A stretch of 19,942 bases of DNA from JBAZDC01 sp041654595 (lineage in GTDB: Bacteria > Pseudomonadota > Gammaproteobacteria > Burkholderiales > Burkholderiaceae_B). Position numbers and translations under genes: made by a program. Positions 8,266 to 14,491 of this stretch are shown piece by piece. The stretch's first letter is position 1. Each line of letters starts with the position of its first letter. The DNA lies in the NCBI GenBank assembly GCA_964551305.1, contig CAZKBT010000056.1:1-19942 (forward strand), in the 5' to 3' direction. A model generated the notes under the pieces. That model worked only from the letters and a program-made list of their open reading frames with translations, was not told the DNA's origin and did no database searches.

Positions 8266-8751
8266 ATGTCCGCCTATTCGCCGTTCGTTTTCGCCCTGTT
8301 TACAGCCGCGTCGGCCGGCCTTTCCCAGGCCGCCGAGCCGGTCCGAGGCGCCGAGCGCGCGTTGACTTCCCCGGCCCTGAACGGCAACGGACTGCATGAC
8401 AAGAATCACAAGAATGTGTTTGACGACCCGCTGGCCGGGGTCGTGATCAATCGCACCGTCACGGTGCAAGGCAAAGATTTCTATCAGTTCTTCGCCACCC
8501 TATGGCGGCAAAAGGAAGTGGGCAGCCGTTTCACGATTTCCATTCATGAACGGCCGTCCGCGCGCTGGGGCAGCGAAGTCTGGGTGCAGTTCAGGCAGAA
8601 GCGCATGTTCCACGCTTTCCTGCCTCCGGCCCGCTCGGCGACGCGCAAGATCAGCGCCATGGCCGTCGAGATCGTGGAGCAAAACATAGCTGACAGTGAA
8701 GTTGAACGCATCATGGTCCGCAGCCCGGACCTCGGCCCAGAGGAGATGTAA
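8266..8751 (+). CDS. csgE: CsgE: curli secretion adaptor
   Basis: CsgE is the periplasmic adaptor that caps the CsgG pore and delivers curlin subunits to it. The product has 161 residues, against 129 in E. coli. A signal peptide (MSAYSPFVFALFTAASAGLSQA) is followed by an extra 25-30 residue linker (to about residue 52) that accounts for the length. The CsgE core follows: GVVINRTVTVQGKDFYQFF, then the family hallmark HERPSARWGS at 94-103, close to NERPSARWGS in E. coli, then WVQFRQKRMFHAFL. Ribosome site AGGGAGGGG precedes ATG 8266. The stop codon abuts the csgF start with no spacer, so csgEFG is clearly one transcription unit. Confidence 0.92.
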   Translation: MSAYSPFVFALFTAASAGLSQAAEPVRGAERALTSPALNGNGLHDKNHKNVFDDPLAGVVINRTVTVQGKDFYQFFATLWRQKEVGSRFTISIHERPSARWGSEVWVQFRQKRMFHAFLPPARSATRKISAMAVEIVEQNIADSEVERIMVRSPDLGPEEM

Positions 8752-9204
8752 ATGAAACCCACCAAATCCGCCAACTACATTCACAAACCGCTGCTTCTGG
8801 CCGCGATGATGCTGGCCGCGGCAAGCCAGGCCAACGCCACCGAACTGGTGTATTACCCGCTGAACCCCTCGTTCGGCGGCAGTCCCCTGAACGGCCAAGT
8901 GCTGTTGAATTCCGCGCTGGCCACGAACAGGCACACCGATCCGGACATCGACGACGACCGATATGGCATCGAACAGCAATCTCCATTGCAAAGTTTCAAC
9001 GACATGCTGGAACGCTCGATACTCAGTCGCCTGGCTTCCGAAGCGAGCGCCAATATCGTCGACCCCACCGGCCAATTCAAGCCGGGGCGCCTGGAAACCG
9101 GCAACTTTACGATCGACGTCGCCGACCTGGGCGGCGGGACCTTGACCGTGACGACCATCGACAAACTGACGGGAGGCATGACGACCTTCCAAGTGGGGAA
9201 ATAG
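8752..9204 (+). CDS. csgF: CsgF: curli assembly/nucleation factor
   Basis: CsgF reaches the cell surface, plugs into the CsgG channel and helps nucleate curlin polymerisation at the outer membrane. The product has 150 residues (E. coli 138). The signal peptide ends SQANA (about residue 29). The mature protein opens with the CsgG-binding segment LNPSFGGSPLNGQVLLNSA (about 37-55), which closely matches NPNFGGNPNNGAFLLNSA of E. coli. The C-terminal part (NFTIDVADLGGGTLTVTTID) matches the family beta region. It starts immediately after the csgE stop and ends 2 bases before csgG. Ribosome site AGAGGAG lies at the end of csgE. Confidence 0.92.
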   Translation: MKPTKSANYIHKPLLLAAMMLAAASQANATELVYYPLNPSFGGSPLNGQVLLNSALATNRHTDPDIDDDRYGIEQQSPLQSFNDMLERSILSRLASEASANIVDPTGQFKPGRLETGNFTIDVADLGGGTLTVTTIDKLTGGMTTFQVGK

Positions 9205-9206
9205 CC

Positions 9207-10160
9207 ATGGACCATGACCCGACCTTCGCCAAAGGCGCCGGGCGCCGCCTGAAACTCGCGCTGGCCTTGGCGCTGACGACAGGATTGGGGGCTTGCGCAG
9301 TGGCGACCAAGCCCGCCGAGCTGGCTTCCGCCGCTCAATTGACGCCCGCCACGCCTTCCACTCGGGACCTGCGTATGCTGCCTCCGCCAAAAGGCAAGGT
9401 GGTCGTCGCCGTTTACGGCTTTCGCGACCAGACAGGACAATACAAGCCCGCGCCCGACAGTTCATTCTCCACTTCCGTGACGCAAGGCGCCGCTTCCATG
9501 CTGGTCAAAGCACTGAAGGATTCCGGCTGGTTCATTCCCGTGGAGCGCGAAAGCCTGCAGGAATTGCTGACCGAACGCCGCATCGTCCGGGCCTTGGACG
9601 GATCGCAAGGCAAGAACGCCCCCGAAATCGTCATACCGGCATTACTGCCTGCGTCCGTGATGATAGACGGCGGCATCATCTCGTATGAAAGCAATGTACG
9701 CACAGGCGGCGCGGGCGCGCGCTTTCTGGGGGTGGGCCTGTCAACGCAATACCGCGTCGACCAGGTCACCATCGTCCTGCGCAGCGTGGACATACGCACC
9801 GGCCGAGTACAGCAGTCCGTCTCCACGACCAAAACGATATTCTCTTACGAGGTCCGACCGAGCGTGTTCAAGTTCGTCAACTTCAAGGACCTGCTCGAGA
9901 TCGAAGCGGGCGTAACCCGCAACGAGCCGGCGCAACTGGCCGTAAAGGAAGCCATCGAAGCCGCGGTCATTCATTTGACGGTGCAAGGCATAAAAGAAAA
10001 GAACTGGGTACTCGACAACGAGAGCGATTTGAACTCGCCGATTCTGCAACGCTACATGCGCGACGATACGGAAAGCGTCACGACACTTGCCGCCGACACG
10101 GCGCCTCTGGTCGCCGGGAACGGCGACGGCGGCATGACGCCCACCCTGGCGACGCCCTGA
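9207..10160 (+). CDS. csgG: CsgG: curli export channel lipoprotein
   Basis: CsgG is the nonameric outer-membrane lipoprotein channel that secretes unfolded curlin. The product has 317 residues (E. coli 277). The signal sequence ends with lipobox LGAC (Cys30). Typical blocks follow: KVVVAVYGFRDQTGQYKP, SSFSTSVTQGAASMLVKALK, GWFIPVERESLQELLTERRI, GARFLGVGLSTQYRVDQVTI and VRTGRV-type strand residues in SVDIRTGRVQQSVSTTKTI. The C-terminal extension of about 40 residues (from DDTESVTTLAADTAP) is low-complexity and accounts for the extra length. GGGGAAATAGCC before ATG 9207 provides a moderate ribosome site. It is the last gene of the tight csgEFG run. Confidence 0.95.
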   Translation: MDHDPTFAKGAGRRLKLALALALTTGLGACAVATKPAELASAAQLTPATPSTRDLRMLPPPKGKVVVAVYGFRDQTGQYKPAPDSSFSTSVTQGAASMLVKALKDSGWFIPVERESLQELLTERRIVRALDGSQGKNAPEIVIPALLPASVMIDGGIISYESNVRTGGAGARFLGVGLSTQYRVDQVTIVLRSVDIRTGRVQQSVSTTKTIFSYEVRPSVFKFVNFKDLLEIEAGVTRNEPAQLAVKEAIEAAVIHLTVQGIKEKNWVLDNESDLNSPILQRYMRDDTESVTTLAADTAPLVAGNGDGGMTPTLATP

Positions 10161-10247
10161 CACACCCTCTTCGAATCGGCGGCCCGGTTTCGAAGACCGC
10201 CGGGCAGCCAGTGCTGGCACCAGGTCTTCAATTTGAGGAGAAATGCA
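10161..10247 (+). promoter_or_regulatory. csgG-curlin spacer with nested, competing inverted repeats
   Basis: TCTTCGAA (10168-10175) and TTCGAAGA (10189-10196) are a perfect 8-base inverted repeat. Overlapping it, GCCCGG (10182-10187) pairs with CCGGGC (10200-10205), or GGCGG (10178-10182) with CCGCC (10197-10201). These cannot all form at once. The spacer ends in a strong ribosome site, GAGGAG (10235-10240), 7 bases before the curlin ATG. Curlin is needed in large excess over its secretion genes, so a processing or partial termination site here would make sense. That role is inference. Confidence 0.4.
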
Positions 10248-10883
10248 ATGAAAACCAAGCTATCCGCGCTTGCTGCAGGCATCACTCTGGCTTTCGGCGC
10301 AAACGTCGCCATGGCCGCCAACGATGAAGCCAACATCTATCAGAACGGCTATTCCAACGACGCATCGATCGAACAGTACGACAACAACGGCGCGTATGCC
10401 TCCGTATGGACCAAGGGCAACGACAACGACGCCGTGGTGGTTCAGCGCAATGTGTCGAACGCCAATGCCGACATTTACCAGAACGCCTACAGCGGCGACG
10501 CGACAATCAGCCAAAGCAGCGCAAGCCACCACTACAACGCCTACAACCAATACGCATTCATCAGCCAGAACAGCGGTTGGGGAAATGACGCATGGGTCAC
10601 GCAGACCGGATCGAACGTCGACGGCGGCATTACTCAAAGCGGCTACAAGAACGTCGCGGGTATCCTGCAAGACGGCTCGCATTCGGGATGGAGCGATGCA
10701 CGCATCAACCAGTCCGGTTCGTTCAATGACGGCTACATACGGCAAAACGGATCGAGGCTGGAGGCGAACATCAACCAGACCGGCAAAGGCAACGATGCCG
10801 TCATCCTGCAAACTCGCTCGGATCACACGGCAGCGATCACGCAAGTGGGCAACTACAACGTAGGCTATGTACGCCAACACTGA
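10248..10883 (+). CDS. Curlin amyloid fibre subunit (CsgA/CsgB type)
   Basis: This is the secreted amyloid subunit of curli. The product has 211 residues. A signal peptide ends NVAMA (residue 23). The mature part is a run of about 16 strand units of 10-18 residues with the curlin pattern A-x-I-x-Q-x-G-x-x-N, for example ANIYQNGYSN, ADIYQNAYSG, GGITQSGYKN, ARINQSGSFN and ANINQTGKGN. E. coli CsgA has ten such strands (five repeats), so this fibre unit is longer. It contains no cysteine. Two units carry inserts (around SSASHHYNAYN and DGSHSGWS). I cannot assign it as CsgA or CsgB, and no second curlin gene lies in the window. The start at 10248 has ribosome site GAGGAG; an upstream in-frame ATG at 10233 is less likely. 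Confidence 0.93.
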   Translation: MKTKLSALAAGITLAFGANVAMAANDEANIYQNGYSNDASIEQYDNNGAYASVWTKGNDNDAVVVQRNVSNANADIYQNAYSGDATISQSSASHHYNAYNQYAFISQNSGWGNDAWVTQTGSNVDGGITQSGYKNVAGILQDGSHSGWSDARINQSGSFNDGYIRQNGSRLEANINQTGKGNDAVILQTRSDHTAAITQVGNYNVGYVRQH

Positions 10884-10906
10884 GCCGTAAAAAAGAAAGA
10901 AAGGCG

Positions 10907-10956
10907 GGTTGGCGGACGATTCCGTGAGTCGTCCGCCAACCACGCTCCAGTTTTTT
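10907..10956 (+). terminator. Strong hairpin terminator after the curlin gene
   Basis: GGTTGGCGGACGA (10907-10919) and TCGTCCGCCAACC (10929-10941) form a perfect 13-bp stem with a 9-base loop, 23 bases after the curlin stop. The T run TTTTTT lies at 10951-10956, 9 bases beyond the stem. It is therefore not a textbook intrinsic terminator, and the structure may equally stabilise the curlin mRNA 3' end. Confidence 0.7.
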
Positions 10957-10966
10957 CGGACGTTTC

Positions 10967-10995
10967 TTGAATCCTGCTGAACCAACGATTATCAA
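10967..10995 (+). promoter_or_regulatory. Candidate promoter for the CsgH-like gene
   Basis: TTGAAT (10967-10972), a 17-base spacer and TATCAA (10990-10995) fit a sigma70 promoter directly after the curlin terminator and 45 bases before the next start codon. Both boxes match four of six consensus positions. The assignment is by eye only. Confidence 0.35.
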
Positions 10996-11040
10996 CACCG
11001 CCCGCTTAGTAGCGTGAGGATTTTCGGGAGGAAAGTCACA

Positions 11041-11343
11041 ATGAATGTGGATAGCGATATTCAAACTTGGCTGGAAGTGCAGCACCACACGCCGCCTGCA
11101 ATCGTAGCGTTCGTGAAAAGCTATGCATCACGGAGGCTAGATTACAAGATACAAGCAAGCGTAGTCGGAATTCGAGGGGAAAGCCGCATAACGCAAGGGG
11201 GATCCGTCGAAACCTCAGCGCATTCGCCCACCGTGATTTCCCGGATTTCGTTGCACTATTCGAAACAGGACATATGTAGCATTGATATACGACTTTCCGA
11301 AAACGGAAAAGAAAAGGCGCATGAACGATTTAAATGTCCATAA
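11041..11343 (+). CDS. csgH: CsgC/CsgH-family curli chaperone-like protein
   Basis: CsgC and CsgH are small periplasmic Ig-like proteins that keep curlin from forming amyloid before export. This 100-residue product aligns by eye along its length with E. coli CsgC in its second half. GIRGESRITQGGSVE corresponds to GSSGQSQTKQEKTLS, SPTVISRISL to QPIALTKLSL, and CSIDIRLSENGKEKAHERF to the final VKIVVTVSDG strand region. The CxC motif of enterobacterial CsgC is absent, which is closer to CsgH. It sits directly after the curlin gene. Ribosome site GGGAGG (11026-11031) precedes ATG 11041 by 9 bases. Oddly, no signal peptide is visible (MNVDSDIQTWLEV), nor with the in-frame start at 11014. Base composition is less GC-rich than its neighbours. 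Family assignment is by pattern only. Confidence 0.65.
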   Translation: MNVDSDIQTWLEVQHHTPPAIVAFVKSYASRRLDYKIQASVVGIRGESRITQGGSVETSAHSPTVISRISLHYSKQDICSIDIRLSENGKEKAHERFKCP

Positions 11344-11691
11344 AGTATGGTTTTAGAAACAAAAAGAAGTCATAATCTATTTCTTCGAAAAAAGAAGTGG
11401 CAAACAGCCTACCTCCTTCATTTATCTCGGTTTTTGAGCATATTCCCATAACAAAAACTTGGAGAAGAAGCCGCCAAAAAAACACGATCCCCGATACGGA
11501 CAAGAAACTTTGTTTACAAAACCACGCCGCCTGCGCGCGCAAGGTCGTAGTGTCGAAACTCCAGGTGCTTGATGCAGGTCGAGTTCTTCCTGACGAAGTG
11601 GGATGTAAAGCAGCGAACTCGATGGTTGTTCACGGATTTCGACCAAAAAATCTTATGGGCATTAGAGCGACGTTGAATTCAGGAAAGCCCC
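11344..11691 (+). promoter_or_regulatory. AT-rich 348-base spacer upstream of the LuxR-type regulator
   Basis: No gene is visible here. The first half has many A/T runs (for example around 11350-11400 and 11450-11520), unlike the rest of the matrix block. Long AT-rich leaders bound by nucleoid proteins and many regulators are typical of csgD promoters, so this is probably the control region of the downstream gene. I could not pick a convincing -35/-10 pair. AGGAAAG just before ATG 11692 is the ribosome site. Confidence 0.5.
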
Positions 11692-12489
11692 ATGACGATC
11701 ATTACTGTCATCGAGCCGCATTCTTTACTCAGGCTCGGAATACTACAGTTGCTGTCGGATCTGGAGCCAGGCATCGCCCTGGATGGATCCGATTATTCTC
11801 CCCTCTTTTCCGGCTCCGCCGACGACACGCGGCCACGCGATCTGCTGCTGCTTTCCGTCAATACCTTCGATGACATGCACAGGCTGATCACGGCGGCGGA
11901 AGTCGTCTATTCGCCCAAAGCCATATTGCTGTTGTCCGAGAACAGCGATTTGACGGGGTCGATACATCATCTGCCCGAATCGGTGTCCGGCTACGTAAAG
12001 AAAAATGCGTCGCCGCAAGTACTGCAGGCATCCGTGCGCCTGATCCTGGCGGGCGGCACCTGCTTTCCCATGCGCTCATCGGGCTCCGGCAACGCATCGG
12101 ATCGCCTCGTCACGCCGTATCCGCCGGTGCGCTGGCCCTTGGCCGAGAAATCGGATAATCCCGACAGAACGAACGCGCCCGATAAGACCAGAAAAAATGC
12201 GATCGTCGCCGACGCGAACATAGCCGAAGAGTCCGCCATGCTGGGACTGACGCCACGCCAATACGAGGTCTTGGTCTTGCTGGCGCGCGGCCATCCCATG
12301 AAAACCGTGGGACGCTATCTGAACATTTCCGTGGCGACCGCAAAGGCCCACACGGAAATGCTGTATCAACGCCTGGACGTACACAATCGGAACGCCGCGG
12401 TCTATGCGGCGGTATCGCGCGGAGCGACACTGGGGTGGCCGGCCAAAGTCGCAAGCCAGTATGCGCAACAACAAGCCAACACGCTTTGA
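11692..12489 (+). CDS. LuxR/NarL-type regulator with degenerate receiver domain (CsgD-like)
   Basis: This is a 265-residue DNA-binding regulator. Residues 1-125 have the receiver-like pattern. The acidic pair is reduced to a single Glu (E8), and the strand that normally ends in the phosphorylated Asp reads DLLLLSVN, with Ser55 in its place. The later Lys (YVKK, about 102-104) is kept. A roughly 55-residue polar linker leads to a LuxR-type helix-turn-helix (LGLTPRQYEVLVLLARG from 184, then VATAKAHTEMLYQRLDV). CsgD, the enterobacterial master regulator of curli and cellulose, is likewise a LuxR-type protein with an atypical receiver. With its place at the end of the curli/PNAG block, it is the obvious candidate regulator of the matrix genes, though orthology to CsgD is not shown. 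Ribosome site AGGAAAG. Confidence 0.88.
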   Translation: MTIITVIEPHSLLRLGILQLLSDLEPGIALDGSDYSPLFSGSADDTRPRDLLLLSVNTFDDMHRLITAAEVVYSPKAILLLSENSDLTGSIHHLPESVSGYVKKNASPQVLQASVRLILAGGTCFPMRSSGSGNASDRLVTPYPPVRWPLAEKSDNPDRTNAPDKTRKNAIVADANIAEESAMLGLTPRQYEVLVLLARGHPMKTVGRYLNISVATAKAHTEMLYQRLDVHNRNAAVYAAVSRGATLGWPAKVASQYAQQQANTL

Positions 12490-12519
12490 CAAGGGAACCG
12501 AAAGGTTCCCTTGTCATTT
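12487..12519 (+). terminator. Perfect hairpin overlapping the regulator's stop codon
   Basis: TGACAAGGGAACC (12487-12499) and GGTTCCCTTGTCA (12504-12516) form a perfect 13-bp stem closed by a GAAA tetraloop. It is followed by only TTT (12517-12519). The stop codon TGA is the first three bases of the stem. The perfect stem and stable tetraloop indicate a terminator, although the T run is short. Confidence 0.75.
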
Positions 12520-12615
12520 GCCGCCGTGGACATTTCGCCGTCCGCCGATCGGCGCGCCCGGCAGCACGCACGTGTAGATTAGAATAATGGCCGTGACCGA
12601 CTCCATTCCTCCGCC

Positions 12616-13125
12616 ATGCCACGCATTCAGCCTCTCCTAGTTTTCACCCCCGATGAGCTCGACCTGCTCGGTCGCACCGCCGACGCGCTCAGCGCCTATA
12701 TGGGCAAGCCGGTGCTGGCCGAAGTCGTCGATCCTGAAGAAACCGGCTATGAATGGGCCTTGTTCGCCGTGCCGCTCGACGTTTCCGACGACGCCAAGAA
12801 CATGACCATCGTGCAAGTGGGAGGCCAGGGCAGCCGCATCCTGGGCAATGCGGGCGGGCTGGACATGAGCAAGGGCGACGTGTTCGATTGCGAGTATCTC
12901 TGGGCGATTCAACTAAGCAACATCGAGGGCGTCCGCTTCATCAAGGTCGACCACGAAGGCGAGGAATCCGGCTGGTCCGACGACCTGCGCGACCTGCTCC
13001 CCTTCGTCATCGCCGATCAACCCCTCCCCGATGACGACGATGACGACGGCGAAAACGGTCCGGGAGATGACGACGACGATCTGGATGACGAACCGCCGGA
13101 CGCGCCCGCTCGCACCCTGCATTGA
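12616..13125 (+). CDS. Unrecognised conserved-looking protein with polyaspartate tail
   Basis: I do not recognise this 169-residue protein. Residues 1-130 look like a compact soluble domain (MPRIQPLLVFTPDELDLLGR, then EETGYEWALFAVPLDVSDDA and MTIVQVGGQGSRILGNAGG). There is no signal peptide or membrane segment. Residues 139-160 are almost all Asp/Glu with a few Pro, Gly and Asn, an intrinsically disordered acidic tail. Codon use and composition match core genes. No Shine-Dalgarno precedes ATG 12616. TAGAAT at 12580-12585 is a possible -10 box. It converges with the glycosyltransferase gene 33 bases away, so it is probably a single-gene unit. A cytoplasmic role is inferred, but the function is unknown. 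Confidence 0.8.
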   Translation: MPRIQPLLVFTPDELDLLGRTADALSAYMGKPVLAEVVDPEETGYEWALFAVPLDVSDDAKNMTIVQVGGQGSRILGNAGGLDMSKGDVFDCEYLWAIQLSNIEGVRFIKVDHEGEESGWSDDLRDLLPFVIADQPLPDDDDDDGENGPGDDDDDLDDEPPDAPARTLH

Positions 13126-13133
13126 CCGCGGGT

Positions 13134-13148
13134 CCGAGCCAGGCTCGG
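13134..13148. terminator. Short symmetric hairpin between two convergent genes
   Basis: CCGAGC (13134-13139) and GCTCGG (13143-13148) form a 6-bp GC-rich stem in the 33-base gap between converging genes. No T run flanks it on either strand, so intrinsic termination in either direction is uncertain. Confidence 0.3.
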
Positions 13149-13158
13149 CATCCGTCCA

Positions 13159-14097
13159 TCAGCCCGCCGCTCGGCTCCCAAATCTGTCGCGCAAATACAG
13201 CGCCAAGCCGGCGGGCCACATGGCCGCCACCAAAAGGCGGGCCCCCGATCCCTTCAAGGACCGGTCCGCCGGCCTTGCCTGGCCGTTGCGCCGCATGTGC
13301 AAGGAGAAACGCGTATAACGCGCCGCCGCTTTGAAGAACTCCAGTGGAGCGTAACGAAACCAAGGCAGGCAATGTACGACGGTATCCTGGGCCAGCATCC
13401 ATAGACCCAGCGCATGCCGGCCGCCTTCCCTGCCTTGGTGCGACAACGCATCGGCGCTATCGTGATAGACACGGAACACTTGATTGACGAATCGCGTCAG
13501 GTAGCCCGCGCGCCCCATCGCGCGCCAGACCAGGCTTTCAGGCACGAAACCCGGCACATCCTGCGGAAAGGGAAACCGCCTGAGCACGTCGGAACTCAAG
13601 CAACCGAATTTTTCTCCGCGCACCCGATACCGAAACCACATGTCCAGCGGCGTCGCATCCATGACGTCGCGGGGAAAGCGGTCGCCGACGACGCGCCCTC
13701 CTGGCCGCACGCACAGCCCGGTGACCGCCACGTAACGATGCCTGTCCCGCGCGTCGATGCCGTGCCAAACGGCGGCCATGCCCGCCAGCGCGGACGGCTC
13801 CAGCGTATCGTCGCTGTCGAGCGCCACGATCAGCTCGCCCGCCGCCTCGCGCACCCCGTGGTTGAACGCCGCCTTCTTGTGCTGGTTGAGTTGCCAGACG
13901 TAACGTACTGGAAAGTCCGCCTGGGCACGCAAGCTTTCGATGAGCCCGCGCGTATCGTCGGTCGAGCCGTCGTCCACCACCAGCCATTCAAAATCTCCGC
14001 ACGTCTGCGCGCGAAGCGAATCATAGACGCGCCGCAAAGTATGCGCCCGGTTGAAGGTGGGCGTCATGACCGTGAACAAAGGATGGCCGGTATGCAT
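13159..14097 (-). CDS. Family 2 glycosyltransferase
   Basis: This 312-residue protein is a GT-A fold, inverting glycosyltransferase of family 2, probably adding a sugar to a surface polysaccharide or glycolipid. The N-terminus shows FTVMTPTFNRAHTL, then the nucleotide-binding VVDDGSTDDT (41-49), NQHKKAAFNHGVREAAGE (71-88) and the DxD-type motif LDSDD (93-97). There is no signal peptide. The hydrophobic, basic C-terminus (about 285-310) may associate with the membrane. Ribosome site GGAG lies 6 bases before the start. Unlike PgaC it has no flanking membrane helices and is not a polymer synthase. It is on the opposite strand from the matrix genes and not in an operon with them; donor and acceptor sugars cannot be told. 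Confidence 0.9.
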   Translation of the reverse strand: MHTGHPLFTVMTPTFNRAHTLRRVYDSLRAQTCGDFEWLVVDDGSTDDTRGLIESLRAQADFPVRYVWQLNQHKKAAFNHGVREAAGELIVALDSDDTLEPSALAGMAAVWHGIDARDRHRYVAVTGLCVRPGGRVVGDRFPRDVMDATPLDMWFRYRVRGEKFGCLSSDVLRRFPFPQDVPGFVPESLVWRAMGRAGYLTRFVNQVFRVYHDSADALSHQGREGGRHALGLWMLAQDTVVHCLPWFRYAPLEFFKAAARYTRFSLHMRRNGQARPADRSLKGSGARLLVAAMWPAGLALYLRDRFGSRAAG

Positions 14098-14491
14098 GGC
14101 GGGCTCCGTTTCTACCGATGAAGCGACGCGGGTTCGCGCGCGCCGCAGAGTGATCTAACATAGCATACGGACGCAAAAAAAACGCAACAAGGTACAGATC
14201 CGAGTCGACCCATGCCGCCCTTCAGAATAAGCCCGGCTAATGCGGATTATAAGAAATGAGAATTTGCCCCGCTCAACTCGAATGTAGATAATTTTTCTTG
14301 TCAGCGGAATGACCATCCCCGTCTGGAAAAACACGAGAACCATAGGCTCGCGACGCTCGTGATCAGATACGGACTCAGCGGCAGGCGAGTGTCTGCGCCT
14401 CATCCAAGTCTGTATGGTTATTGGACTCCACAACACTAAGAATCCCGTCGAGGAGTACCGCGTCGCCAAGAGTTATTCTCCAGGAGAGTAT
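14098..14491. promoter_or_regulatory. Divergent control region between the glycosyltransferase and the Bug-protein gene
   Basis: No gene is seen in these 394 bases. The middle part (about 14155-14300) is AT-rich, with an A8 run at 14176-14183 and stretches such as GATTATAAGAAATGAGAA, and it must hold promoters for both flanking genes. The downstream LysR protein may act here; no clear T-N11-A palindrome stood out. The frame that opens at 14414 ahead of the Bug gene is not used, because AGGAGAG directly precedes ATG 14492. Confidence 0.4.

Noticed and set aside
10248..10883. Tandem DNA repeat or CRISPR-like array in the curlin gene
   Set aside because: The periodicity is at protein level (curlin strands) with divergent DNA, and there are no identical repeats with unique spacers.
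11397..11873. 158-codon frame spanning the AT-rich spacer and the start of the LuxR gene
   Set aside because: Its sequence resembles no protein and its second half is an out-of-frame reading of the receiver domain.
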